Positions 20,290-27,860 of a stretch of 64,000 nucleotides of DNA are shown piece after piece; within the stretch, counting starts at the first letter, position 1; the number at the start of each line of letters is the position of its first letter. Below the pieces are notes generated by a model, which saw nothing but the letters and a program-made list of their open reading frames with translations, was not told where the DNA came from and ran no database searches. Position numbers and translations under genes: made by a program. This DNA is from Marinobacter koreensis (GTDB taxonomy: Bacteria > Pseudomonadota > Gammaproteobacteria > Pseudomonadales > Oleiphilaceae), in NCBI RefSeq assembly GCF_023156285.1, contig NZ_JAKZAJ010000001.1:1-64000 (forward strand), in the 5' to 3' direction.

Positions 20290-20314
20290 GTGTCATCCCT
20301 GGATGAGAGCGTGA

Positions 20315-20779
20315 TTACGCGGGAACGTACTTGCTCAGGTTCTGGTCCTGCTCCATCAATGCGAGGATAGCGTCCACCGCCTGGTCGGACGTGGTGTCAG
20401 AGCTCGGGAAAATCGTTGCGAAGTTGTCCTGCATTACCTTACGGAAAGTGCCACGGTCGGCTTCGTCAACACCCATCAGAACGGCGAGTGTATCGAGGTT
20501 TTCACCGGAGCCGCGGGACATGTCACGCGCTACCTTGTCGATATTGCTGTTCATGTACATGGCCATGGACTGAACGGCCTCGTTGGTGCGACAGCCCAGG
20601 GTGCCAGTGGTCATGCCGAACGTCTGGTTGCCAAAGGTACCATTGGTGGTGGCGGCCAGAACGTGTGGAGCAATACCGGACTGACCCTTCCAGATCATGG
20701 CGCCAACACCACAGCCTGGCTGGGCGAAGGCCATGGAAGAGGCACCCAGAAGAATTGCACCTGCGATCAGTTTTTTCAT
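20315..20779 (-). CDS. DUF3015 family secreted protein
   Basis: Small periplasmic protein of unknown function, 154 residues from the ATG at 20779. AAGGAG lies 6 bases upstream, and the ATG opens a clear signal peptide (MKKLIAGAILLGASSMAFA, cleavage before QPGCG). The family pattern is visible: CGVGAMIWKGQSG near the mature N-terminus, then NQTFGMTTGTLGC with the second conserved Cys (a probable disulfide), then a helical C-terminal half. It is the first gene of a minus-strand run with DUF4105 and the hydrolase, separated from them by a hairpin, so it may be expressed alone at higher level. A TATACT-type -10 box lies at 20899-20904 on the minus strand, without an evident -35. Confidence 0.82.
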   Translation of the reverse strand: MKKLIAGAILLGASSMAFAQPGCGVGAMIWKGQSGIAPHVLAATTNGTFGNQTFGMTTGTLGCRTNEAVQSMAMYMNSNIDKVARDMSRGSGENLDTLAVLMGVDEADRGTFRKVMQDNFATIFPSSDTTSDQAVDAILALMEQDQNLSKYVPA

Positions 20780-20970
20780 TATCCACTCCTTGTATTGATT
20801 TTGCTGTCGTCGCATTGACCGCCGGGCCAGCTCAAAGGCCGGCCCGGCAGAAACGGCCCTGACGGGATCCTGTGGAGACAGGGAGACCGTTATCTGGAGT
20901 ATAGTTCAAAACTGCGATTAGGAAATGTAGCAGTCGATGACTGGTTGATTTTTTTGGAAAATCGGGAGTA

Positions 20971-21000
20971 AAAAACAGGGCTTCCGGAGAAGCCCTGTTT
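20971..21000 (-). terminator. Intrinsic terminator after livF
   Basis: AACAGGGCTT pairs with AAGCCCTGTT around a CCGGAG loop, and the minus strand continues with TTTTTTAC. It ends the liv transcript. Confidence 0.93.
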
Positions 21001-21024
21001 CATTCAGAGGAGAAAACCAGCGGA

Positions 21025-21726
21025 TCAGCCGCCCAGATAGGCGTTCCGGACGTCCGGATTGGCCAGCAGGTTGGCGCCGGTATCGTGCAGCCGGATCCGC
21101 CCCGTTTCCAGTACATAGCCGCGGTCAGCCAGGCTGAGGGCCTGGTGGGCATTCTGTTCCACCAGGAAGACCGTAATGCCTTCTTCCCTGAGCTGGCCAA
21201 TGATCTCGAAGATCTGCTGGATTACGATCGGCGCCAGTCCCAGCGACGGCTCATCCAGGATGATCATCCGGGGCTTGCTCATCAATGCCCGGCCGATGGC
21301 CAGCATCTGTTGCTCGCCACCCGACATGGTGCCGGCGCGCTGGTGCTCGCGCTCCTTCAGGCGGGGAAAGAGCTCGTAGACGTGGTCCTGGCTCTTCCGG
21401 ATCTCGGCCTTGCTGTTGAAGAAGCCCCCCATATGGAGGTTTTCCTCGACGGTCAGGCCGGAGAACACCCGGCGACCTTCCGGGACAATGGCAATACCCG
21501 ATCGCATGATGCTGGCGGTCGGCGCGTGGGTAATGTCCCGGCCTTCGAGAAACACACTGCCGGAACTTGCCTGCGGCGATCCGCAGACGGTCATCAGCAG
21601 AGTCGTCTTGCCGGCGCCATTGGCGCCGATGAGCGATACGATCTCGCCTTGATTGACCTCAACGGAAACACCGTGCAACGCCTCGATCTTCCCGTAATGG
21701 GTATGAACATTCTCAAGTACTAGCAT
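21025..21726 (-). CDS. livF: Branched-chain amino-acid ABC transporter, ATP-binding protein LivF
   Basis: One of the two ATPases of the Liv importer (leucine, isoleucine, valine; some also alanine). The 233 residues include Walker A GANGAGKTT near 36-44, the signature TMSGGEQQMLAIGRAL, Walker B MIILDEPSLGLAP, and the switch His in FLVEQNAH. Motifs and order identify LivF rather than LivG. It starts 9 bases after the livG stop in the operon livK-livH-livM-livG-livF and is followed by a terminator. Confidence 0.95.
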   Translation of the reverse strand: MLVLENVHTHYGKIEALHGVSVEVNQGEIVSLIGANGAGKTTLLMTVCGSPQASSGSVFLEGRDITHAPTASIMRSGIAIVPEGRRVFSGLTVEENLHMGGFFNSKAEIRKSQDHVYELFPRLKEREHQRAGTMSGGEQQMLAIGRALMSKPRMIILDEPSLGLAPIVIQQIFEIIGQLREEGITVFLVEQNAHQALSLADRGYVLETGRIRLHDTGANLLANPDVRNAYLGG

Positions 21727-21735
21727 GGTTATTCC

Positions 21736-22491
21736 TCAGGCCTCACCCAGATACGCTTTGATCACGTCGTCGTTGTTACGGATCTCTTCCGGTTTGCCGC
21801 TGGCCAGGGGGCGCCCCTGGTTGATGACATTGATCCGGTCGGAGATGTCCATGACAAGACTCATGTCGTGCTCGATCAGCACCACGGACACGTTGTAGTC
21901 CTCTTTCAGGCTGACGATCAGCTGATTGAGGTCTTTCGTTTCCGCCGGGTTGAGGCCTGCGGCGGGCTCATCAAGCATCAGCAGCTTGGGCTCGGTCACC
22001 ATGCAACGGGCGATCTCCAGCCGACGTTGCTGGCCATACGCCAGGTTGCCGGATTCCCGGTTGGCCAGATCGATCAGGCCAACACGCTCCAGCCAGTACC
22101 GTGCCCGTTCCAGGGATTTTTTCTCCCGTTCCCGGTAATCCGGCGTTTTCAGGAGACCCGCGATCAGGTTGGTGTTCAGGTGCCGATGCTGGGCCACCAG
22201 CAGGTTTTCCACCACGGTCATGCTGCTGAACAGCCGCACATGCTGGAAGGTTCTCACCATTCCCAGTCGGGATATTTTGTAGTCGGGTTTGCCCTGGATT
22301 TCCTTGCCCTGAAAAATGATCTTGCCGCCGGTTGGCCGGTAAAACCCGCTCAAGCAGTTGAAGACGGTTGTTTTACCGGCCCCGTTGGGGCCGATGATCG
22401 AGACAATTTCCCGTTCCTGGACATCCAGGGATACCTGGTCCACCGCCAGCAGGCCGCCGAAGCGCATGGACAGATTCTGTACTTCAAGCAT
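21736..22491 (-). CDS. livG: Branched-chain amino-acid ABC transporter, ATP-binding protein LivG
   Basis: The second ATPase of the Liv importer, 251 residues. Walker A is GPNGAGKTT near 34-42, and the LivG-typical insert FQHVRLFSSMTVVENLLVAQH follows. Signature NLAYGQQRRLEIARCM, Walker B LLMLDEPAAGLNP and switch region LIEHDMSLVM are present. It lies 6 bases downstream of livM and 9 bases upstream of livF, so it is part of one transcript. Confidence 0.95.
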   Translation of the reverse strand: MLEVQNLSMRFGGLLAVDQVSLDVQEREIVSIIGPNGAGKTTVFNCLSGFYRPTGGKIIFQGKEIQGKPDYKISRLGMVRTFQHVRLFSSMTVVENLLVAQHRHLNTNLIAGLLKTPDYREREKKSLERARYWLERVGLIDLANRESGNLAYGQQRRLEIARCMVTEPKLLMLDEPAAGLNPAETKDLNQLIVSLKEDYNVSVVLIEHDMSLVMDISDRINVINQGRPLASGKPEEIRNNDDVIKAYLGEA

Positions 22492-22497
22492 CGTCCG

Positions 22498-23769
22498 TTA
22501 CTCCTGCCTGTTCAGTTCGATATGAATGCGGCGCATGGGCATCAGGCCCTGGGGTCGCCAGACCATCATCAGCACCATGGCGGCGCCAAAGATGAGCATC
22601 CGGTATTCGGAGAACTCGCGAGCCAGCTCCGGCAGGATGGTGACCGCAATGGCGGCCAGAATGACCCCGATCTGCGAGCCCATGCCGCCAAGTACGACGA
22701 TGGCCAGAACAATGGCCGATTCCAGGAACACGAACGATTCCGGACTGATGAAGCCCTGCTTGGATGCGAAGACGGTGCCGGAGAAGCCGGCGAAGAATGC
22801 GCCAATGGTAAAGGCGGACAGTTTGACAGCGGTCCGGCTCAGGCCCAGGGAGCGGGCGGCGATTTCATCCTCACGTAGGGCTTCCCAGGCGCGGCCGACC
22901 GGCATCCGCATAAACCGGCGGATCACCATGGCGGTGAACACCGCCAGTACCAGTGCGATCAGGTACAGGAAAATCACCTTGTGCTCACCGGAGTAGGCGA
23001 TGCCGAAGGTATCGTGGAACGAGGTGTTGCCTTCACCCTTGACCCTGCGACCGAACTCCATGCCGAACAGCGTCGGATCGGGGATCCCGCCAATACCGTT
23101 CGGGCCACCGGTCAGAGTGGTCCAGTTGTTCAGGAGAATCCGGATGATCTCACCGAAACCGAGCGTGACGATCGCCAGATAGTCGCCTCGAAGTCGCAGG
23201 ACCGGGAAACCGAGCACCAGGCCGAACAGGGCGGCCAGGCAGGCGCCGACGGGCAAGGCCATCCAGAAGGAGAAATCGGCGTACTGTGCCAGCAGCGCGA
23301 AGGTATAGGCCCCGACCGCATAGAACGCCACATAACCCAGGTCGAGCAGGCCGGCAAGGCCGACAACCACATTCAGGCCCAGCGCCAGCATGATGTAGAT
23401 CAGTACCAGTGTGGCCAGATCCACCGCACCCCGGGATACGAAGAACGGCCAGAATAGCGCCAGTACGACGATGCCGGTAATGATCCAGGACTCAATTTTG
23501 GCACGCTTGTTCTCGGCCATCGGTTCCTTGTGTGCGCGGGCACTCAGGATTGGCAGTTCCCGGATTTTGTCCATCAGTCGTTCGCGGAACAACTGGAATA
23601 CAAAGACCACGATGACGGCAATGAAAATAGCAATCACGGTGGAAGTGTCAGCGCCCGTGAGGGTGACGCTGATGCCCTGGGCCTCGAGATTAAGCCCGAG
23701 GATCGGGTAGGAAATGATCAGTGTGATCAGCGCGCTGAAGAACGCGTGTCGAACATTGTTAGCAGCCAT
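22498..23769 (-). CDS. livM: Branched-chain amino-acid ABC transporter permease LivM
   Basis: Inner-membrane permease partner of LivH. At 423 residues it has the longer N-terminal region usual for gammaproteobacterial LivM/BraE, beginning with a membrane segment near 10-30 and a second near 40-60 before the conserved core. The core includes [50 protein letters not shown] and the ATPase-coupling loop EIAARSLGL. About ten membrane segments can be seen. Its start shares a base with the livH stop (ATGA-type overlap at 23769), implying coupled translation. Confidence 0.94.
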   Translation of the reverse strand: MAANNVRHAFFSALITLIISYPILGLNLEAQGISVTLTGADTSTVIAIFIAVIVVFVFQLFRERLMDKIRELPILSARAHKEPMAENKRAKIESWIITGIVVLALFWPFFVSRGAVDLATLVLIYIMLALGLNVVVGLAGLLDLGYVAFYAVGAYTFALLAQYADFSFWMALPVGACLAALFGLVLGFPVLRLRGDYLAIVTLGFGEIIRILLNNWTTLTGGPNGIGGIPDPTLFGMEFGRRVKGEGNTSFHDTFGIAYSGEHKVIFLYLIALVLAVFTAMVIRRFMRMPVGRAWEALREDEIAARSLGLSRTAVKLSAFTIGAFFAGFSGTVFASKQGFISPESFVFLESAIVLAIVVLGGMGSQIGVILAAIAVTILPELAREFSEYRMLIFGAAMVLMMVWRPQGLMPMRRIHIELNRQE

Positions 23770-24692
23770 CAGATCTTCTCAACCTCCGGTTTGCCGAGCA
23801 GGCCGGTCGGTTTGAACAGCAGAATTAGAATCAACAGGCCGAACGAGACCACGTCCTTGTATTCCCCGCTCAGGTAGCCGGAGGTCAGACTCTCCGCTAC
23901 TCCGAGGACCAGTCCCCCCAGCATGGCGCCGGGAATGCTTCCGATACCCCCGAGAACCGCTGCCGTGAAGGCCTTGAGCCCGGCGATGAAGCCGAAGAGC
24001 GGATCAATGGAGCCGTAGTACATGCCCAGCAGGAGGCCGGCGACCGCAGCAAGCGCTGCGCCAATGACGAAGGTGGCGGAAATGATCCGGTTGGTGTCGA
24101 TGCCCAGCAGGTTTGCCATCCCGAGATCCTGGGAGACGGCGCGACAGGCGCGGCCTGTCCGGGAGCGGGAGATGAACACCGACAGTGCCGTCATGCAGAT
24201 CAGGGTGGTGATGAATATGGTGATCTGCATGTAGGAGATCTGGGCCTGGAAGGTATCCGGAGAGCCGAAGGTAAAGCCACCGTGGATCAGGGCGGGGAAA
24301 CCGATGTTGCGCGATCCCTGGGCGAGGTGAACGTAGTTCTGCAGGAAGATGGACATGCCGATCGCCGAAATCAACGGGATCAGGCGATGTCGACCGCGAA
24401 CCGGACGATAGGCGACCCGCTCAACGGCCCAGCCCATGGCGCTCGATACGATCATGGCGCAGATCAGGGCAACGATGAGGACCAGGGGAAGCCAGGTAAC
24501 ACCGAGCGTTGCCAGCCCGGTAATGGCGATCAGGGCCGTGTAGGCGCCGATCATGTAGATTTCACCATGGGCAAAGTTGATCATGCCGATGATGCCGTAA
24601 ACCATCGTGTAACCGATGGCGATCAGGGCGTAGGTGCTCCCGATCGTCAGCCCATTCACGAGCTGCTGAAAGAAATACAGGAGGTCTTGCAT
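23769..24692 (-). CDS. livH: Branched-chain amino-acid ABC transporter permease LivH
   Basis: Inner-membrane permease, 307 residues from the ATG at 24692 ([19 protein letters not shown]), which matches the BraD/LivH N-terminus. A frame extending to 24725 adds 11 residues without family support. Conserved parts are [21 protein letters not shown] near residue 26, [20 protein letters not shown], the coupling motif [11 protein letters not shown], and [19 protein letters not shown]. It is separated from livK by a terminator hairpin at 24786, as expected where the binding protein is needed in excess. Confidence 0.94.
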   Translation of the reverse strand: MQDLLYFFQQLVNGLTIGSTYALIAIGYTMVYGIIGMINFAHGEIYMIGAYTALIAITGLATLGVTWLPLVLIVALICAMIVSSAMGWAVERVAYRPVRGRHRLIPLISAIGMSIFLQNYVHLAQGSRNIGFPALIHGGFTFGSPDTFQAQISYMQITIFITTLICMTALSVFISRSRTGRACRAVSQDLGMANLLGIDTNRIISATFVIGAALAAVAGLLLGMYYGSIDPLFGFIAGLKAFTAAVLGGIGSIPGAMLGGLVLGVAESLTSGYLSGEYKDVVSFGLLILILLFKPTGLLGKPEVEKI

Positions 24693-24785
24693 TGTTTTTG
24701 AACTCCGAAAGCCCGCTCCCTCCACTTCCGTACCGACAGACCGGGTTTTCCGCTCTGGGGGTAGGGGAGAATCGACGGGAACCTA

Positions 24786-24821
24786 GAAAAACACCTTCTC
24801 CCGGATCGCGGTGAGAAGGTG
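24786..24821 (-). terminator. Partial terminator/attenuator between livK and livH
   Basis: On the minus strand CACCTTCTC and GAGAAGGTG (24813-24821 and 24792-24800) form a nine-base stem followed by TTTTTCT. It probably stops most transcripts after livK and lets a fraction continue into livHMGF. Confidence 0.85.
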
Positions 24822-24854
24822 CTCTCATTATTACCGTTAGTTAACGATTTTGGC

Positions 24855-25967
24855 TCATTTTACCGGAGTTTTCGTGCCATCTGAATGCCAACGGTATACG
24901 ACAAAGTCAAAGGACTTCAGATCACCTTTCTTGTCGTACTGAACGGTGCCGATCGGTGTGTCGAAGCTGCCGCTGCGAAGTGCCTCGGCGACGTCAAACG
25001 GATCGGTGGAATCCGCTTTTTCGATGCCATCGGCGATCAGCTGAACCGCTGTGTACGAGGTGAGTACGAAGGGGCCAGTCGGATCTTCGCCAGCATCTTC
25101 GAACGCCTTGACCAGATCCTGGTTCTCGGACTTTTTATCGAAGCTCGGGGGCAGGGTGACCAGCAGGCCTTCGGCCGCATCGCCAGCGATGGTGTTGATG
25201 TCTTTGTTACCGACGCCCTCGGGGCCCATGAACTGGGCGTCAAGACCCGCCTGCTTTGCCTGACGCAGAATCAGACCCAGCTCCGGGTGGTAGCCGCCAT
25301 AGTAGACGTAGTCGACGTCTGCCTGCTTGAGCTTGGAGATCAGCGAAGAGAAATCCTTGGCGCCGGCAGTGATACCTTCGAACATGGCGATATCAACGCC
25401 TTTGTCTTTCAGGGTATCGCGTACCGCGGTGGCGATGCCTTCACCGTACTGCTGTTTGTCGTGAATGATCGCGACCCGCTCCGGATTCTGACTGGCGATG
25501 TAGTTACCGGCAACCGGTCCCTGCATGCTGTCCAGGCCGATGGTCCGGAATACCAGCTCGTAGCCACGGTCAGTGATGTCCGGGTTGGTGGATGCCGGTG
25601 TGATCATCAGCACGCCTTCGTCTTCGTAGATGTCAGAAGCCGGCTGGGTGGAGCTGGAGCAGAGGTGGCCAACCACGAAGCGAACGCCATCGTTCACCAG
25701 GCTGTTGGCAACGGTGACCGCCTGTTTGGGGTCACACACGTCATCGTATTCAACGCCGACGAGCTTCTCGCCCATGACGCCGCCATTTTCGTTGATCCGC
25801 TTGATGGCCATGCGCGCACCAGAAAACTGCATGTCGCCATACTGGGCAACGGGTCCGGTCATCGGGCCGGCAATGCCGATCTGGATTTCTGCGGATGCCT
25901 GGCCAGCGGCCATCAGGGCAACGGAGGCGCTAACAGCGGTTGCGAGTTTCTTAACTGAGATTCTCAT
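24855..25967 (-). CDS. livK: Periplasmic branched-chain amino-acid-binding protein
   Basis: Solute-binding protein that delivers ligand to LivHM. 370 residues with a signal peptide cut after ASA near residue 26 (mature start EIQIGIAGPMTG). The type-I periplasmic fold (Leu/Ile/Val-binding family, Peripla_BP_6) shows in GPMTGPVAQYGDMQFSGARMA, VVGHLCSSSTQPAS with the ligand-contacting Ser/Thr, and YYGGYHPELGLILRQAKQAG. The Cys pair in VEYDDVCDP and GHLCSSS resembles LivJ/BraC. It is first in the operon, with a consensus -35 upstream, and is followed by a terminator. Confidence 0.95.
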   Translation of the reverse strand: MRISVKKLATAVSASVALMAAGQASAEIQIGIAGPMTGPVAQYGDMQFSGARMAIKRINENGGVMGEKLVGVEYDDVCDPKQAVTVANSLVNDGVRFVVGHLCSSSTQPASDIYEDEGVLMITPASTNPDITDRGYELVFRTIGLDSMQGPVAGNYIASQNPERVAIIHDKQQYGEGIATAVRDTLKDKGVDIAMFEGITAGAKDFSSLISKLKQADVDYVYYGGYHPELGLILRQAKQAGLDAQFMGPEGVGNKDINTIAGDAAEGLLVTLPPSFDKKSENQDLVKAFEDAGEDPTGPFVLTSYTAVQLIADGIEKADSTDPFDVAEALRSGSFDTPIGTVQYDKKGDLKSFDFVVYRWHSDGTKTPVK

Positions 25968-26017
25968 TGGGTCAGTCCTGTTTGGTTCAGGGTTATTCTT
26001 GTGTTCTCAGAGCGTTA

Positions 26018-26046
26018 AACAAACACCACGCACCACCCCTTGTCAA
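26018..26046 (-). promoter_or_regulatory. Promoter upstream of livK
   Basis: On the minus strand a perfect TTGACA (26041-26046) is followed after exactly 17 bases by TTTGTT (26018-26023), a poor -10 box. The strong -35 with weak -10 suggests an activated promoter. Confidence 0.5.
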
Positions 26047-26145
26047 GCAGATCGGGCCAGTGTTTGCTCCGGAACAGGGCATTGCACAGCGGCAATGTCA
26101 TTAACACCGAGTAGGGGAGCAAACTGCGTGCCGCTCTGAGTTCCG

Positions 26146-27054
26146 TTATGTGTCTGTCGGTTCGTCCTGATCGGGGAAGACCAGTGTGCGGAAGCTTTCG
26201 TGTTCAAGCAACTGCTCAAAACTCGGATCCACCGAGGCGTCGTCCCGGTAGGCTTCGGAGATGTCGATCGCCTTCTCGAGTGTGCTGACGGCGTCCTCCC
26301 AGCGGCCTATCTCCGCGTAGGCACAGGCCAGCTGATAGTGCGCGTGCCCATTGTCAGGGGCCAGTCGCAGCGCCCGCTGGCACAGGCTGATGGCCCACAG
26401 GGGTTCCTGCATTTCGAGAACCGCGTCGGCTTTGTAGCTGAGAGCCTCGACGTCGTCGGGTCGCATGTCGAGGATGCGGTCGTAGGCGGCGATCTTGTTC
26501 TGCTGGGAGGTTTCCTGGCTTGCTTTAAGCCAGAGCGAATGCACCTCATTGGTGCGCTCGATTTCTTCCTGGTTCTGCTGGATGATGTCCGATTTCTGCT
26601 GCAGCTGCTCCTCGATCGACTTGAGGCGGCTTTCATATTCGACGACAAGCTCGTTCACGCGCTTTTCCGCCACGCTGCCAAGCTGGTTTCGCATGTCCCG
26701 GATCGAGTTCCAGCCAATGACCACGAGTATCGAGGTGGCGCCGGCAATGAGGTAGAAGAAATAGGTGACGGTGTCGGTGGCGTAGGACATGCTCTTGTCC
26801 GCCACGGACAGCTCCTTGTCGACGACCTTCTCGATCAGTTCTGCCCGGGTATTCTGGATTTCCCGGCGCAGGTCTTTGGTTTCCTGAAGCAGGTAACTCT
26901 CCACAAAGGGGGTGTACATGGGCTTGTCCAGATTCTGGATCCGCTTCTGTACGTCCGCGGCGGTGACGCTCTTGTCGGGTGTTGTGGTTTCCTGGGCCTG
27001 CAGGGTGCCGGCCATGCCAAGCAGTACGAAAAGGGCGACGAGATGTCTGGTCAT
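26146..27054 (-). CDS. Membrane-anchored coiled-coil and TPR protein, function unknown
   Basis: 302 residues that I cannot assign to a named gene. The N-terminus is a signal peptide (MTRHLVALFVLLGMAGTLQA). A predicted helical periplasmic region with many charged residues follows, then a single membrane segment near 95-117 (YFFYLIAGATSILVVIGW). Next comes a coiled coil near 135-170 (ESRLKSIEEQLQQKSDIIQQN) and, from about residue 185, TPR-like helices (ALSYKADAVLEMQEPLWAIS; AHYQLACAYAEIGRWEDAV). The layout puts the TPR part on the opposite side of the membrane from the N-terminal region, probably in the cytoplasm. TPRs usually bind other proteins, so a scaffold role is possible. It stands alone between livK and marR. 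Confidence 0.6.
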   Translation of the reverse strand: MTRHLVALFVLLGMAGTLQAQETTTPDKSVTAADVQKRIQNLDKPMYTPFVESYLLQETKDLRREIQNTRAELIEKVVDKELSVADKSMSYATDTVTYFFYLIAGATSILVVIGWNSIRDMRNQLGSVAEKRVNELVVEYESRLKSIEEQLQQKSDIIQQNQEEIERTNEVHSLWLKASQETSQQNKIAAYDRILDMRPDDVEALSYKADAVLEMQEPLWAISLCQRALRLAPDNGHAHYQLACAYAEIGRWEDAVSTLEKAIDISEAYRDDASVDPSFEQLLEHESFRTLVFPDQDEPTDT

Positions 27055-27192
27055 CGGGTTTCGTCCGTTTTTCGGAAAATGAAGAAGGTCATGACCTTAG
27101 CATAGTGGCTACGAGAAGAAACGCCGGTTGGCAGAAGGGGGCGCAGTATACTTTGCCGGTAAAACCCCGTACTTGCATTCCGCGGTGCAAAG

Positions 27193-27211
27193 ACCTCTAA
27201 TAATTAGAGGT
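27193..27211. promoter_or_regulatory. Perfect 19-base palindrome, probable MarR operator
   Basis: ACCTCTAATAATTAGAGGT is fully self-complementary around its centre. It lies 17-50 bases upstream of the two candidate starts of the MarR-family gene, a typical position for autorepression. Its AT-rich middle could overlap a -10 box. Confidence 0.75.
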
Positions 27212-27227
27212 ATAAGCAAGTCAGTCC

Positions 27228-27839
27228 ATGGCAGAGATTACGAAAACGAGGCAGATGCTGATGTCCAGTCCAAAGACTGTGAGTGCCAACTCGTCCCAAG
27301 GCAGTGATCAGGTCGAGAGTACGGACCAGGGCCGGAGTAACGTTGCGAACAACTACGAGCAGGTACTCGTGGCGTTGCGTCGTGTGATCCGGGCGACGGA
27401 TCTTCATTCCAAGCGTCTGAGCAAGCACGCTGGCCTGACTGGCCCACAGTTGCTGATCATGCGCACCATCAGGGATCTGGGCGAGGTGACCATCGGGACC
27501 ATAGCCGACAAGGTGAGCCTGAGCCAGGCGACGGTCACCACCATCCTGGACCGGCTGGAGCATCGCAAACTCGTCTACCGGGTGCGCAGCACCAAGGATA
27601 AGCGCAAGGTGCACGCTCACCTGACGGAGGAGGGATCTGAGATTCTGGCCCGGGCCCCGAATCCGCTGCAGGAAGACTTCATCCAGAAATTCCAGAGCCT
27701 GCATGAATGGGAGCAGACCATGATCCTGGCGTCCCTGCAGCGCGTCGCCAACATGATGGATGCTGACGACATTGATGCGTCACCGGTGCTGACCGTCGGC
27801 TCTGTTCTGAAAGATGACGGCTGGAAGGGGAAAGGCTGA
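27228..27839 (+). CDS. MarR-family transcriptional regulator
   Basis: Winged-helix dimeric regulator. Residues about 45-190 form the MarR domain: LTGPQLLIMRTIRDLGEVTIGTIAD (helix-turn-helix entry), VSLSQATVTTILDRLEHRKLV (recognition helix) and VRSTKDKRKVHAHLTEEG (wing with the conserved Asp-Arg-Arg/Lys pattern). The roughly 40 residues before it are polar and low-complexity. ATG 27228 gives 203 residues but lacks a ribosome-binding site; ATG 27261 has GAGG nine bases upstream and gives 192, and may be the true start. The ligand is unknown. The upstream palindrome suggests self-regulation; the neighbouring TPR or lon-like genes could be targets. Confidence 0.88.
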   Translation: MAEITKTRQMLMSSPKTVSANSSQGSDQVESTDQGRSNVANNYEQVLVALRRVIRATDLHSKRLSKHAGLTGPQLLIMRTIRDLGEVTIGTIADKVSLSQATVTTILDRLEHRKLVYRVRSTKDKRKVHAHLTEEGSEILARAPNPLQEDFIQKFQSLHEWEQTMILASLQRVANMMDADDIDASPVLTVGSVLKDDGWKGKG

Positions 27840-27858
27840 CCCCTGCCTTTCCCCTTCC
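27823..27858. terminator. Bidirectional hairpin spanning the marR stop codon
   Basis: GGAAGGGGAAAGGC (27823-27836) is perfectly complementary to 27845-27858. The marR TGA lies in the loop, and the hairpin reaches to 3 bases before the end of the convergent lon gene. T-runs are absent, so it may act mainly as an mRNA 3'-end barrier for both genes. Confidence 0.6.
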
Positions 27859-27860
27859 AT

